In this document: piece by piece, positions 10,268 to 21,902 of the stretch | How the letters are laid out: each line of letters opens with the position of its first letter | How positions within the stretch are numbered: the first letter of the stretch is position 1 | The notes under the pieces: generated by a model | Told to the model about the DNA's origin: nothing | Database searches by the model: none | What the model saw: the letters and a program-made list of their open reading frames with translations, nothing else | Program-made: the position numbers and the translations under genes | Source: Magicicada septendecula | Lineage: Eukaryota; Arthropoda; Insecta; Hemiptera; Cicadidae | Assembly: GCA_034769895.1 (NCBI GenBank) | Contig: CM068369.1 | Coordinates: 427,639,479 to 427,703,478, forward strand | Reading direction: 5' to 3' | DNA length: 64,000 bases

Positions 10268-12892
10268 AAAGACATAATATTAATAATTTTATATAGATAG
10301 TGTGTAGAGAAAGAGAATAAAATGATGAGAAATAAATGGAAGTTGAACTAGTGAAAGTGATTTATCCTAGAGTGATATAATACAAAAGAAACACTAAGTA
10401 AATTATAATGAACACTAAATAATTTAAGAAAGTGCAAGTGAAAAATAAGTACAAATATTGTCTATCATAAAAATAGTAAGAGGAGAGTAGGCTAAGGCAA
10501 AGACTTAGTAAAATAACCTATGTTTAAGTTATAAGAGTGAACAATAACATTTAACAAAGTTACAATGAATAATATTTAGAATAGAACATTGATTCAGTAA
10601 ATAATGAACACTAAGTAGTGATATTCACTGTGATGACTAGGAAATAGTATTGTTATAACTTAAAAATGTATTGTAAAAGTTTAAAGGTGTGATTCACAAA
10701 GAAAAGTAATGAGATGGTGTTAACATGGAAGGGAGAGCAAAAAGCATTAGAAAATAAGTCTGTATTAACATTAAGTAAGTACCCATGTTATAAGGGGAGT
10801 TTAATGAAAAAAGTTCAGTAGAGGTGAGATTGTTTAGCACCAGAACAACAAATAAGAATTAAGTAATTGTATAAATTATTGTTTATGAAGTGGATATGGC
10901 TGTAAGAGTCATACAGACCATAGACCTAGATGTTATATGTTATATTGGAAATGAATAGCAAATAATTAGCAAGTAAGATTGAATAACACGGTTGTTACTA
11001 ACCAAGATCACAAAAAGACTAAATTAAAACAAATCCAGAGACATTAAACCTAATTATAAATGCAAAATAACAATTTAGGACTAAATGAAATATATTGTGT
11101 ATGAAGCCATAAAAATCCAGTAATGGCTACTTAAATGTGAAACAGGCCTAAAGTCAAACATAAACAATTACTGACTGTATAAAAATCACCATGTAATGGG
11201 CAAATCCAAGGTGACTAATTCACCAAGGATGAGTGGTAGTTATTATTAAAAACTAAATATTAAATGAAGGAATTATATAAACAAAGAAATGTAATTAGTA
11301 AGTATGAAATTAATTGTAAACTTAGAAAACTTGATAATAAAACTTAACTTGTTAATAAAACTTTGTGGTACCCCACAAAGATATTGTGGGGTACCAAAAT
11401 AATCTTTGTGAGAAAATATAAATGACAGTGCAAATAGATAATAACTAAGAAGGAAGAAAAGAGGAGGAAGGAAGTCCAAAGATATGGGAAGATTTGAAGG
11501 GAATTCAAAAATTGATAACAATGTATTCATATCGAGCTCGCTCAATGAGAGCAATGATGTAACCATGGAAACGGCAGTTTAACGAGGTAATTACCGTTGA
11601 ATACAATTACTTGGAAAGTGACGCTATCGCAAGCCAGATGCGAAATTTCTGTACAATACATTTTCATATTTGAAACATCTTAAAAGTAAAATAATGTACA
11701 GAAATTGATCGTAAAGAAGTCTGATGAATTCCGAACACCATAACCAGATGGAGAAGACGTTTAATTGAAGACAAAATATCTAAATAAGTCCAAACAACTT
11801 TGAAAAAGATGCCGAAGCTTGAATAAAGAACAAATGCATTATATTGATGCCACAATCCTTCCTTCCCGACATCCAGAGTAATACCGTACTACAACGCTGT
11901 TAAGTATCAGTTAAATTATTTCAACTTCCAAAAATAAACGCACTTTGAATATTTCTCAATCTATGTTGAATACCACTGAATCACTTTTATTCTCTTGCAA
12001 GGATTGAATCGTAAAATTAAGACACTGAAAATTTGTTAACTATAGAACTAACCTCATATTTATGTACGACTTTTAAACCACTTGTACGACACTCAAACAA
12101 AACAATTACCATTACACATTACCGTACTTAAGGAAAAAACATTGTAAGGTTATGTATTTTTAATATTGTAACTGCATCTGAACCTTTTAACGTGATCCAA
12201 AGAGCCCATAATCGTCGAATGAAATATTTGTTGATTGGCATAATAACACGCCATACTGTGTTTATATGTATTCTAAATCGATTGGTTAACCCTGGAGAGA
12301 GTCTTATAAAAAATTATCCGGTGCAGAATTGTATATAAAAAATTAATTACAACTTGTGTCAATAAAATATTAACTTCAAATTAATAATAAATCCATACTG
12401 TGTGTGTTAAACTGCGTTTTATTTTCATTAGAAAAGTGTATGTTTAAATTATCATGTATAGCAAATGTTTCTGATGCGACGCCTAGCGCGCAAGTAGCGA
12501 ACACTGTAACTGCTTACTCGATTAACAAAAAAATTGAGAAAAGGCGGGACGGATTGAATTCGTCGCCTCGTTCAAATAGAACATTGATAAGGAAACAATT
12601 TTAATTGTTTTATACAAACAATTTGGCACCACCCGGAGATTATCCACTATGTTTGAACCTCAAATCGGGAACCATGATACCTGGTCCCCAGTACGTTCGC
12701 TATGGGCCCAAACATCGTGAATTACATCGCCGTGCAAGGACGCAGTGGTAAGAAACACAGATACATTTTTACACTCGGACACACTGTTATATTTTACAGA
12801 GGCACGAGAGCTACACTGAACGACCGTTAGATTATAAATTGACGCATCCAACGTGTGGCAGAATAACACGGAAGCCACGTAGATAGATTATA
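10268..12892. other. AT-rich intergenic sequence, no gene seen
   Basis: The first 1.3 kb is A-rich with strong strand bias. A short inverted repeat (GGTACCCCACAAAG facing CTTTGTGGGGTACC) lies near 11367-11396. Several open frames occur (for example 11664-11855 minus, 12404-12604 plus, 12660-12878 minus). Those at 12404 and 12660 begin at GTG, and none matches a family I recognise. The block 12600-12880 is less AT-rich and could be part of an unrecognised element or exon. Confidence 0.4.
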
Positions 12893-12910
12893 ATATATAT
12901 ATATATATAT
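12893..12910. repeat. (TA)n microsatellite, left of palindrome
   Basis: Short pure TA tract ending exactly at the left arm of the palindrome. Confidence 0.8.
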
Positions 12911-13588
12911 ACTGTTAATGATTTCGAGGTTTGGTCATTAATTATGAAAACTCAGTTTTGCGACGTTTCGAGATTTATTCTTCTCATAATCATGCCTACA
13001 ACATTAAAATATAGTCTTACTACAATTATATTATTTGTAAATGTGTATAGGTGTGTGTAAAGTCATACATTACTATAACTATTTACTTACATTAACTGTG
13101 AGATGAGCTACAGCAACCACATTACACTAAACACTTATCACTGTTCCATACTTATACACATATAACACATTACATTTGTATAGTGTTAGCGTTATGTAGT
13201 TATCTGACAGACTGCCAGCGATATAAAATTTTAATAGTGATTAATTTTAATTATTAAAATACTATTAAAATTTTATATCGCTGGCAGTCTGTCAGATAAC
13301 TACATAACGCTAACACTATACAAATGTAATGTGTTATATGTGTATAAGTATGGAACAGTGATAAGTGTTTAGTGTAATGTGGTTGCTGTAGCTCATCTCA
13401 CAGTTAATGTAAGTAAATAGTTATAGTAATGTATGACTTTACACACACCTATACACACTTACAAATAATATAATTGTAGTAAGACTATATTTTAATGTTG
13501 TAGGCATGATTATGAGAAGAATAAATCTCGAAACGTCGCAAAACTGAGTTTTCATAATTAATGACCGAACCTCGAAATCATTAACAGT
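12911..13588. repeat. 678-bp palindrome (foldback-like inverted repeat)
   Basis: The left arm 12911-13238 and right arm 13261-13588 are reverse complements of equal length (328 bp each) around a 22-nt AT-only loop. Mismatches seen by eye are a T/C near 12931 and an A/G near 13041, so the arms are over 99% identical. No indel was found: outer and inner arm ends give the same centre (13249.5). The outer ends abut or lie near TA microsatellites. Each arm contains a block GAGA...TCTC-GAAA-CGTC (plus strand 13514-13537) that resembles a degenerate hammerhead core. It could be a foldback transposon or a tail-to-tail pair of retroelement ends. The arms do not encode a protein. Confidence 0.9.
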
Positions 13589-13615
13589 ATAATAATACGG
13601 TCGATAATTAACATT

Positions 13616-13617
<2 letters not shown>

Positions 13618-13667
<50 letters not shown>
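13618..13667. repeat. (TA)n microsatellite, right of palindrome
   Basis: About 50 bp of pure TA, 29 bp beyond the right arm of the palindrome. The open frame with a poly-Ile/Tyr run across it is an artefact of the repeat. Confidence 0.85.
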
Positions 13668-13669
<2 letters not shown>

Positions 13670-14274
13670 AAAATAAGTGTCAAGTTGGTTACAGTTAATT
13701 ACTAATATGTATAAAGGGAAAGAAAAATCTTTTGTGATGGAAGGTAAATGATTTAAAAAATTTACATTTGAAAAAGTAATTAATAAAACATGATTCAGTG
13801 GAAACAAATAAACGAATTATTTATTTCAAACAACCATTACTTAATCTCTGAATACATCCAAACGAACTCTGGGTATGGGTAAGTATTTCATCGAAGTTGG
13901 CAACGATAAAGATGGTGTCGTAAATACACGAAGCTGAATTTTTCAAGGTAAATAATAGAGTATAAATAATTGTAAGTGAAAAGAATAGTTACAGGATCTC
14001 CATAGCTTCTGCACAACATATACTATCACAATGACAGAATGGTAGCTCAGAACTTAGAATATTTTAATAATATTTAAATTTAATATACAAACACTTGGTT
14101 TAGTTCTACAATTTTTATTTTTCTGACAAATGTTTCACCAGTTACAGCAGCTTCAGAGATTAGATTTGAATGAAAAAAAAGTATCTCTAAAACTAAATCA
14201 AGTGTTTATTACCTTTAAACACATACATTACATCAAAATGCCATAACACTTATCTGCCATGAGCATATATATAC
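13668..14274. other. intronic or intergenic sequence, no feature seen
   Basis: AT-rich sequence downstream (in the host-gene sense) of the exon at 14275-14397. If that gene continues, this is intron. No coding block or repeat was recognised. Confidence 0.4.
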
Positions 14275-14397
14275 CTCACGAGGGCTGACAGGACTTAAAG
14301 CATGTTGAGATTCTAAATACAGTGCTTTGATGTCTCGCTGTACATCTTGGTAGAAAGCTGCTTCCCAAAATTGCTGGTTCTGCCATACAGCATGTTC
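14275..14397 (-). CDS. host-gene coding exon (partial gene), possibly a DENN/Rab-GEF relative
   Basis: On the minus strand a 123-nt open block is bounded by an acceptor (TTTGTTATAG before 14397) and a donor (GAG then GTATATATATG after 14275). It encodes 41 residues in phase 0, including [20 protein letters not shown]. The other two frames are interrupted. The block is less AT-rich than its surroundings and reads as a conserved helical protein segment. It joins in frame to the exon at 18391-18504. The sequence style reminds me of the region around DENN-domain Rab exchange factors (MADD or SBF families), but I cannot confirm this and give no symbol. Confidence 0.65.
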
Positions 14398-15389
14398 CTA
14401 TAACAAACAATCTGCATATGATTGTCAAGAATCTAATCAGCAATTAAAAATTGTTATTAACAACAGATTGTGCTGGTAGTAGGAATGCTGATATGGCATT
14501 TTTTCCCTGATAAATGACTATGAAGAGTTGCATAAGTAGCCACAAAAAATCTCCATAATCTACTTTTTTGTATATATATTTTTTTTTAACTGAGCAAGTT
14601 TTCTGTAAATGTCCCCAAAATCAGAATTTGTTCATATATTTTATTTCGTAAACTTCTCATTTTTCGAAAATAGAGTTGCAAGTTTATAATTATCTTATTA
14701 TCCATGCCTAACCTTTTCATGTTTCTGTGCACAATCCTTTTTTATCTTGGCAACCTTACGATAAAAAGAAATTACTACAGATATACCACAGACAAAAAAA
14801 GTCTCAGTTAGCTTGCGCTGGTTCAGCAGGAAAGGCTTACTTCCACCATGTTGTCACAAATCGTTGAAGGCTGTTACAGTTAATAATATGATCAGGCAGC
14901 ATGTTGTAAAATTCTATTGTTGTCACTTGCAATTTTGTGTTATGTTAATTTTGTTGGCTTCCTTCATAAATTTCTTTATGACTGTGGGAATCTACATTAA
15001 TTATTTTATTACAATAAGATAACAATTAATATTATGTGTGTGTGTGTGTGTTTTATAATAACACAATTATTTTATTCTAAAACTCCGTAGAGTGTTATGT
15101 ACTTTTACCATAATATATTGCTAATGTTTACTTAAATCATACTCTCATAGAGCACTAGCTAGCTTCTTAGCAACCTATAACAATGAAACCGGAGAAATTG
15201 TTTTTAATACAACGGAATATTTAAGAAAAACAAACAAAATATTGGTATGGAGAACCATACATCACTTCCATGTTCCAAGATTTATATTTACAATCATTTT
15301 CGAAATGAAATATTTCCATAGAAACTTCTTTCTTCAGCCTTAACCACAGTACTGTGGTCACTAACATATACCTCCTCACATTAGCACAC

Positions 15390-15450
15390 TCGTTTTTCAC
15401 TGATGATGGCAGTCAATGGCACTGCCGAAACGTCTGGTTTTGCAGAAAAC
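15390..15450 (+). ncRNA. hammerhead-like ribozyme relic
   Basis: CTGATGA (15400-15406) is followed by T, a perfect 6-bp stem GGCAGT/ACTGCC (15408-15413 with 15421-15426), then GAAA (15427-15430) and CGTC (15431-15434). These are the conserved core boxes and stem II of a hammerhead ribozyme with almost no stem III. Only a 2-3 bp stem I is seen next to the core, with a possible GTTTT/AAAAC extension. Such motifs occur in PLE terminal repeats, so this is likely a fragment of a PLE unrelated to the main array. Confidence 0.5.
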
Positions 15451-15696
15451 ATTGGACCATGGCCAAACAGCCTGGGAAGGAATTTAAACAACAAACTACT
15501 TCTTTGTTGCCGATACCGTATTGCACATATAAAAAATTATCCCCTCCCCCTTCAACTATCATTTCCATTTATAGAAAATTACCCCCCCCCCATCAACTAC
15601 CATTTTTATTTATAGATATTTCATCTACCTTTCTACAGTGAATTATTATGACCTTCTTTTCAGGATACTTTATCTATCAAATTTAAGTAGGCTACT

Positions 15697-16024
15697 TTAC
15701 TCTTGTTAAAACATAAAACGTTGCAGGTGAACTACCCCTTCCCATTAACTGATATTCACCAAAATAAATAGGCCTTGAGTCCTCTACAACTCGGGCACAC
15801 ATGCACAAAATTATTTGATTGTTTGAATTTGTGGCAGTTATTTTGCCACAGAAAAAATTACTCTTGTTAAAACATAAATCAGTACAGGTAAACAACCCCT
15901 TTCCCTTAACCGATCTTCATCAAAATCAATAGGCCTTGAGTCCTCTACAACTTAGGCACATATGCAAAACATTATTTGAGTCTGTTTGAATTTGCGGCAG
16001 TTATTGTTCGCCATAGAAAAAATT
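15697..16024. repeat. tandem duplication, about 161-bp unit, two copies
   Basis: 15697-15857 and 15858-16024 are diverged direct copies. Shared blocks include TTACTCTTGTTAAAACATAAA, CAATAGGCCTTGAGTCCTCTACAACT (with small changes), GGCAGTTATT and CAGAAAAAA. The family is unknown. Confidence 0.75.
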
Positions 16025-17141
16025 CTACACACAGACACTTGTCAGAAAATGACTTCTTCATGTTTTGAGGGGTAGTACAATCAGAATCAGCCCTTATCTT
16101 GAACACAATTTTTTTTGCCATCACATTTTTTATTTCCATTTCCTTATGGAACGTGGAAGTAAAATAGAGGACAACTTAAATTATAATATTGGTGTCAGTT
16201 AAGTGACACTACAGGAGTGTCTGAATATAATATGCACAAACTTTGAAAAGAGAAAAAGCTATTTACTTCTGGATGGATGTGAAGAGAATCTACTTTATAC
16301 TCCAAAATAAAAACTGCTTGTTCATTAAAAAAAAAAAATAATAATAAAAATAAAATAAAACAAACTGAAGTGGGCACCTTGCAGACAACATAATAAGGAG
16401 AAAGGTATGTGAATCTTATGCCATGGAAAAGTGTCGATCTGTAAAAAGGTTTTCAAAATCTCTGGAGGGAAGTTATTGAGTCTGAAAGAAAATATTTGAG
16501 GAAATATGTTACAAACTTGATATTTCATTGACTTGCTGCCAGTCTAATAGAAGACTGGCAGTATAACACAAGAAAGAAATTATGTCATTTCACAGGGAAT
16601 TTGCTACAAAAAGGTACAATTATAAAGAGAGACAGAAGGATAATAATACTGTTTACATGTACTGAATTTGTTAATGCATTTTATAGATATGTTGATGATA
16701 TTTTGTAATCTATTATTTCAATAATCTGTTACTGATACAGCAGAAGCAAGTCATTGCTAGTGTAGAAATGACAGACACTATAGAAAGCTTGACTATGGCT
16801 GGTGGTGGCAGTAACTTTTCCTCTCTTTGTGACATGATTTGGCAATACTTCCCACCCTAGCTTCTTTTTGTCTCTAGTACACATATAGCAATGACATTAA
16901 TGGTTACTGTAAATGCAGATTTAATTAAGATAATTTAAAGTATACTGTAAAGGCAGTTTTCAAATAATATAATACCATGTTGCAACATCACACGATACAA
17001 TTTTTCACTGTATAAATAAAAATGATACATTACTTAGGTCATAGTATACATATAAATAAATGCAAAAAGTGTAGATTACAATTGGGGCTACAAAGCTGGA
17101 GTAACCACGTGTACTAATCTCAATACAGGATTTTGAAGGAC

Positions 17142-18085
17142 GTGTTTGTGTTAAATTTTAGTTCAAAGTCAGTTACAGACACATTGAAAGTGCATCAGTA
17201 AGTATATAGGGACTGTATGAGCCCAATGGAGTAGTATGAATGGTTCAATTGTTTTAAATCAGGGAGAACATCGACTATTAAGGATCCTAGACCTGGATTA
17301 CCTTCCATGCCAATAAACAATGATAAATCAATGTAGTTTGTGATATGATTAGTGAAAATCGCCGTTTAACTGTCCAAAAGTTGGTGAGGAAGTGGGCATT
17401 AGCATTAGCATTAGATCATGCCACACTATTTTAACAGAAAAAATTAACATGCATTGCATCTCCATATAATTCATGCCATATTTGTTGACTGATGATAAGA
17501 ACTGCTTGACCATCCTAACATCAATTAAAACTTCTTGAAAAATATTGTAACAGGTGATGGCACTTGGGTTTACGGCTGTTATCAAAACCAAGATGCAAAC
17601 ATTGCGGTGGGTAGGGAAATGATCACCCCAGTCAAAACAAAAACCGAATGAGTCACTCAAACATGAAAGTAATGTTAAAGAGTTTTTTTTTACCAGAAAG
17701 GCTTAGGCCACTATGAATGTGTTTCACAGTAAACAAAGCAGTTTTACATAGACGTTTTAAGGCATTTGAGGGATGCTGTAATAGGAAGAGGCCTGAGCTG
17801 TGGGAAAACCACGCCAGCACACCAGCTCATGTGTCATTCCTTATCTGCAATTATCTGGCAAAACACCAAACTACCATCCTACCCTAACTACCACACTCTC
17901 CAGATTTGGGCCCAGCACTTTTTCTTGTTTCTAAAATTGAAGGCAACCTTGAAAGGATATTTTCAGACCGTACATGACACTGAGGAAAACATGACACCTG
18001 CATGCCATTCAGAAACATTCCAAAAATGGAAAAAAATGTTGAAAGAGATATATTGCCAGCAGAGGAGACTACTTTGAAGGAGATA
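17142..18085 (+). pseudogene. decayed mariner (Tc1/mariner) transposase
   Basis: In shifting plus-strand frames the translation gives mariner landmarks in the right order: SVTDTLKVHQ (N-terminus), YEWFNCFKSGRTS, IKDPRPGLPS, the ENRRLTVQKLV block, FMPYLLTDDKN, GDGTWVYG (catalytic motif, normally GDETWV), then LKLKATLKG and FQKWKKMLKEIY at the C-terminus. Stops and frameshifts occur throughout and the catalytic Glu of GDETWV is Gly, so the gene is dead. A possible 3' terminal repeat ends near 18165 (TTTTTGGAAGAAACCTCATA). The 5' terminal repeat was not located. It sits in the host-gene intron in antisense orientation to that gene. Confidence 0.8.
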
Positions 18086-18390
18086 AGCCTGAATAAAAGT
18101 GTTATTATATTAATACAGTTGTTTTTATTATAGAAGTTCAGTCTCTTTTTGGAAGAAACCTCATATTTATTACACACATGTGTATATAATACAAACACAA
18201 AACATGAAAGAATAAAAAAAATGCTTTTGTATTTATTAGAAAATTTTTACTGACAAAATACTTGTGACATGAAGAGAATTTTGAAAAATATACTGTAAAA
18301 TTCTATTTGAATTTATCAATATACAAATATTAATTCTATGTTTTATGTTACATAGATACTGCAAAAGACTTAATTCAAACAAATGCTCAC

Positions 18391-18504
18391 CTGTATGCAC
18401 GTGTATGCAAACTGAATAACTCCAGTGCACAGTTTTCTGCAAAATGCTGTCGCTAACGGTAGAAGTGCAGCAGCAACACCAAACTCATCCATGGAAGATC
18501 CATC
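18391..18504 (-). CDS. host-gene coding exon (partial gene)
   Basis: A 114-nt open block on the minus strand is bounded by an acceptor (GTTATAAAG before 18504) and a donor (CAG then GTGAGC after 18391). It encodes 38 residues in phase 0, including [19 protein letters not shown] and ending FAYTCIQ. The next exon in the sense direction is 14275-14397, and the joined reading frame stays open. Clear splice sites, equal phase and a GC content above the flanks support a real exon. The gene's start and remaining exons lie outside the window or were not found. Confidence 0.65.
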
Positions 18505-20376
18505 CTTTATAACAACAAACATACATGAACTGTAATTACAGGTAAAGAGGTAATATACACAGGACTCATAGTGTCTTCACACAACTTCTGCTTAAATATT
18601 TTAATAAACTGTTTATTCAAATAATTATAAAAACATGCTATAGATTGTACGAACATGAATGGCTGATATGCATGCTGCAAGTGCACACACGCACGCGCAA
18701 GTGGCCATACAGAGAGACAGCCATGCCATTACAGTATACAGATTCATTCATCTGACACAAATTGCACGAATCATAAGCCTGCTGAAGATCAAAATACAAA
18801 TTTCATATATTACATCAATTTAAAATTACTTTGAATATCTAATATATAAAATTTTGAAGAAAATCTACTTACATAAAATTCAAATATATTATTAATACTC
18901 TGCAAACTGAGAGGATGAAGTCTACATTATTTTTTTATATACAATTTTTTTTTTGTATTTTACCAGTATCATGTTCATACACTATATTGCGACAGTACAG
19001 ATAAGTGCTGTACTGAGCATTGAATATAAAAATTTAAATATACATAATAAATTGTAAAATAATTAATAATGTATTAGAAGTAAGCATGTCAGGGATTGTA
19101 AGCTTGGCTCAGACAAAAATATGGACAGGTGTCGACCTGAATCGACTTGTATACAACACAGATGTAACTGAAAGTGTGTACAACAGTATTTTGCATGTCT
19201 GTGTGACGAAGGTCTATGCAGGCGAGTTTGCCACCCCAGTATGAATAATTGTGTAATTACTGTTTTTCCATAATTATTCATAAACTATAAATAAGGAGTA
19301 AAATCCAAAGACACAATAAAATGTAATAAAATTAACTACATACTGTGTACGAAAACCACGTGAAAGGGACACACCGTACGAGTGTAGCGGCGAAATAATT
19401 GTGTACAGATTGCATGGATTAAGTTACAATGACCAAAAGTACAGTGAACATGTGTAGTGAAAATAGTTATAAGATGGGTATAAGAGTATATTCTGTAATG
19501 GTACATTTTGGCCGACCTGAGGTAATATAAAGAAATTTGTAATTAACATAAAGTAAATAACATTTTTTCGATAATTGGGAATACCGTAAACAAAAGGTAT
19601 ATTTATTGTTAGCGACAGTGGTAGCGGCAGTGGTAACACTGATTGCGAAAATTATTAATGAATATCAAAAGACGCAGACAGCAACAGACAGCAAACTGTG
19701 CCAAGGTCAACCAATAACACACAAAAGCGTAAACAAATTATCTAACGGAACATCAGGCGAGGTTACGTCAGCGCCTTACATAACGAAGAATGTAGGTGTG
19801 TCAACGCCAGCAGTTTTGTCACACTCACAGAACAAAGTTAGTCGGAAAATAACAACTACCAGTGTCGGACGCATATAACCTTTCGCGTCCGCCGGCTCAG
19901 GCGAAGTTTACGTCGCCCGCACCTAAAATGTAAATACCGCAGTTCAAAATGTGTTTTAAAACTCCAAATGATTTACATATTAATAATATAAACAGACTGT
20001 GTGGTGACCAACAAAAATGTAATAACTGTTCGGAAATAAGAACCGTGTAAAACAAAAAGTGCGAGACAACAATACGGAGGGGACGATTCCAGATCAACTC
20101 TTCGAACAGCTAAGTATTCTGCTGAATACTACCACATATTTGAAATCCAATTTTTAAAAAATTACTAAAATACTCTAAATCATAAAATGAGATCTCTAAA
20201 TGCTTAAGTAACTGTGTGTGTGGGTGTGTGAAAGCGCTGGTTTCCGTTATATTATAAGTAGTCGTAAGTTTATAGATATGTATTCAAATTAATAAATCTT
20301 GATAGTATGGCTAGGTGAATCAAATATTGTTAGGAATGTTATTTTGGCATATTTTAGTAAATTTAAACCGAAAGGT
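18505..20376. other. AT-rich sequence with a GC-richer patch, no gene called
   Basis: Mostly AT-rich, probably intron or upstream sequence of the minus-strand host gene. At 19606-19878 a plus-strand frame of about 90 codons stays open in less AT-rich sequence. It begins at TTG, has no ATG upstream, and runs into a CpG-rich patch (19840-19925). This might be a promoter or an unrecognised exon. Confidence 0.35.
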
Positions 20377-20639
20377 AAACAAAAAATTGTCATGCTACAA
20401 AAAATAAAGTACCATTTATTTGTGCTTGCAAAATAGGTGTTTGTCATTGCACTGCCTGTCGTTTTCTCTGCCTAAGTACATCAGACGACACCCTGGTAAA
20501 TAATTACATTTATTTAGGTAAGTGATTTGGAATTTCATTTATTTTAAACAACAGTAAACATGTGTAACCTCAGTTGGTACCCAAAAATGGGACAAAATTC
20601 AGTATTTCAATAACTTAATAAAACTCGTAATGTTTTAAT
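20377..20639 (+). repeat. dispersed repeat, copy B (LTR-end-like)
   Basis: Diverged direct-orientation relative of 10-256, with shared blocks such as CAGACGACACCCTGGTAAATAA and GGGACAAAATTC. Here the block corresponding to TTGGTGCCC reads TTGGTACCC. Sequence beyond 20640 does not match the continuation of copy A. Confidence 0.6.
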
Positions 20640-20767
20640 TCACAGGACTCTGCAATTCGCAGAAATATAAGAAATAGCGAAATTGATGAGGAGTGGGGGA
20701 ACAAAACCCAGAGACAATTTCAGACATGTCGATTTCGTACAACTGCAGGTGTTAACCAAGACGTGGG

Positions 20768-20776
20768 TATAAATAG
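20768..20776 (+). promoter_or_regulatory. TATA-box-like element
   Basis: TATAAATAG in a locally less AT-rich context, preceded by AAGACGTGGG. It is the best core-promoter candidate in the plus-strand LTR-like region. No transcript evidence is available. Confidence 0.4.
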
Positions 20777-21060
20777 GACACACACGCTACAGTTGTATCT
20801 TTTTCTATCACCCACAGTTGCAGCGGGAGCTTCTGCCCATCCGCACAGAGTATTTATTTTTTGTAAATAGTTTCATCCTTCCAGTTACATACAATTATGT
20901 AACTAAGTTGTAAATACAATCATTTTTAAATAGTAACAGAATTACACGAGAAGAAAATCCATATAAGATGATCAACTGACGTCCGAAACAGCACGAAAAG
21001 AAGTAACATGAAGTTCCGGAGAGCGAGAGAGCTGACGACTTACTTCCAGAGAGCGAGACG

Positions 21061-21184
21061 ACGCTGGAGTCTAGAGGCGACTGTGCTGGACAAGAGGAAC
21101 GATGCTGGAGTCTAGAGGTGAATACGCTGGACAAGAGAAACGACGCTGGAGTCTAGAGGCGACTGCGCTGGACAAGAGGAATGG
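21061..21184 (+). repeat. 41-bp tandem repeat, three units plus a partial
   Basis: Units 21061-21101, 21102-21142 and 21143-21184 share CGCTGGAGTCTAGAGG and GCTGGACAAGAG with a few substitutions. A degraded fourth start (ATACTGGAGTTCGAGACGAG) follows. It is GC-rich compared with its surroundings. Confidence 0.85.
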
Positions 21185-21902
21185 ATACTGGAGTTCGAGA
21201 CGAGGACGATTACAGATGGATCAATTGCGATTGAATATGATTGACAACAATAAGGTGATAAACAACTTATTTATCTCTTAATCGAACAATTAACTCAAAG
21301 ACAATTAAAGACATTCTTGTTTTATTTTAAAGTTAAGAGCCAATGTTTCTTGTAAATATAGAGTTAAAATGGTAAATATTATTGAAATAAGATTAACGTA
21401 AACAAGAGCTCAAATTAGTATTGAAATGAAAAGAATGCAAAGCATTTAAGTAAAAATTAGAGTTTTATAAATCAGTACTGAAAAAGAAAGATACATTCAG
21501 TAGTTATTAATATTTTGAATTTCGTTATAATATCTAAAAAAAAAAAGATATTTAAGCATTGATATTTAAAAGCAACCAATTGACTGAGTAGTCAGGAAAT
21601 TATATTTTTAATAAAGTAATTATTAGAATAGAACATTTAGTCAGTAAGGATGTATACAGCGTAAGCCTTACGGCATAGTAACAAAGCATTAATGAATGTT
21701 TTTAAGTCAAATCAAGTGCCTTGCATACAATTTCATGATTACTAAATAAATTTGAAATACCATTACAAGTTACATCGAGTTATTATTACAGATACACCTG
21801 AACCCCAAACACACATACATGCCATTATAGGAATGTTATATAAAGTGTATGAGTTAAATTAATGTACAGATTAAATTACACAAAGAAGGTTAATTTGTCA
21901 CA

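Larger units (their letters stand above)
14398..18390 (-). other. intron between two host-gene exons, with nested repeats
   Basis: A 3993-bp AT-rich interval lies between two phase-0 exons, with GT at its upstream end (18389-18390) and AG at its downstream end (14398-14399). It holds a hammerhead-like relic (15400-15434), a short direct duplication of pyrimidine-rich sequence (about 15530-15620), a 161-bp tandem duplication (15697-16024) and a mariner pseudogene (17142-18085). The rest shows nothing recognisable. Confidence 0.55.
20640..21900 (+). repeat. LTR-like promoter region of an unidentified retroelement
   Basis: A TATAAATAG box (20768-20776) is followed about 20-25 nt later by ACAGTTG, like the promoter of an insect LTR, and then by a GC-richer stretch and the 41-bp tandem repeat. 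The region ends near TTTGTCACA, and TTTTGGCGTCCC follows at 21903, which looks like an LTR 3' end plus a primer-binding site. No ORF is present and the left boundary is not defined, so this may be a solo or truncated LTR. Confidence 0.35.

Noticed and set aside
12404-12604. 66-codon plus-strand frame
   Set aside because: Starts at GTG, no ATG context, no recognisable similarity or splice structure.
17349-17660. 103-codon minus-strand frame
   Set aside because: Antisense to the mariner pseudogene, whose motifs are readable on the plus strand.
19606-19878. 90-codon plus-strand frame in a GC-richer patch
   Set aside because: Starts at TTG with no ATG or splice acceptor that I could support. 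Kept only as a comment on the region.
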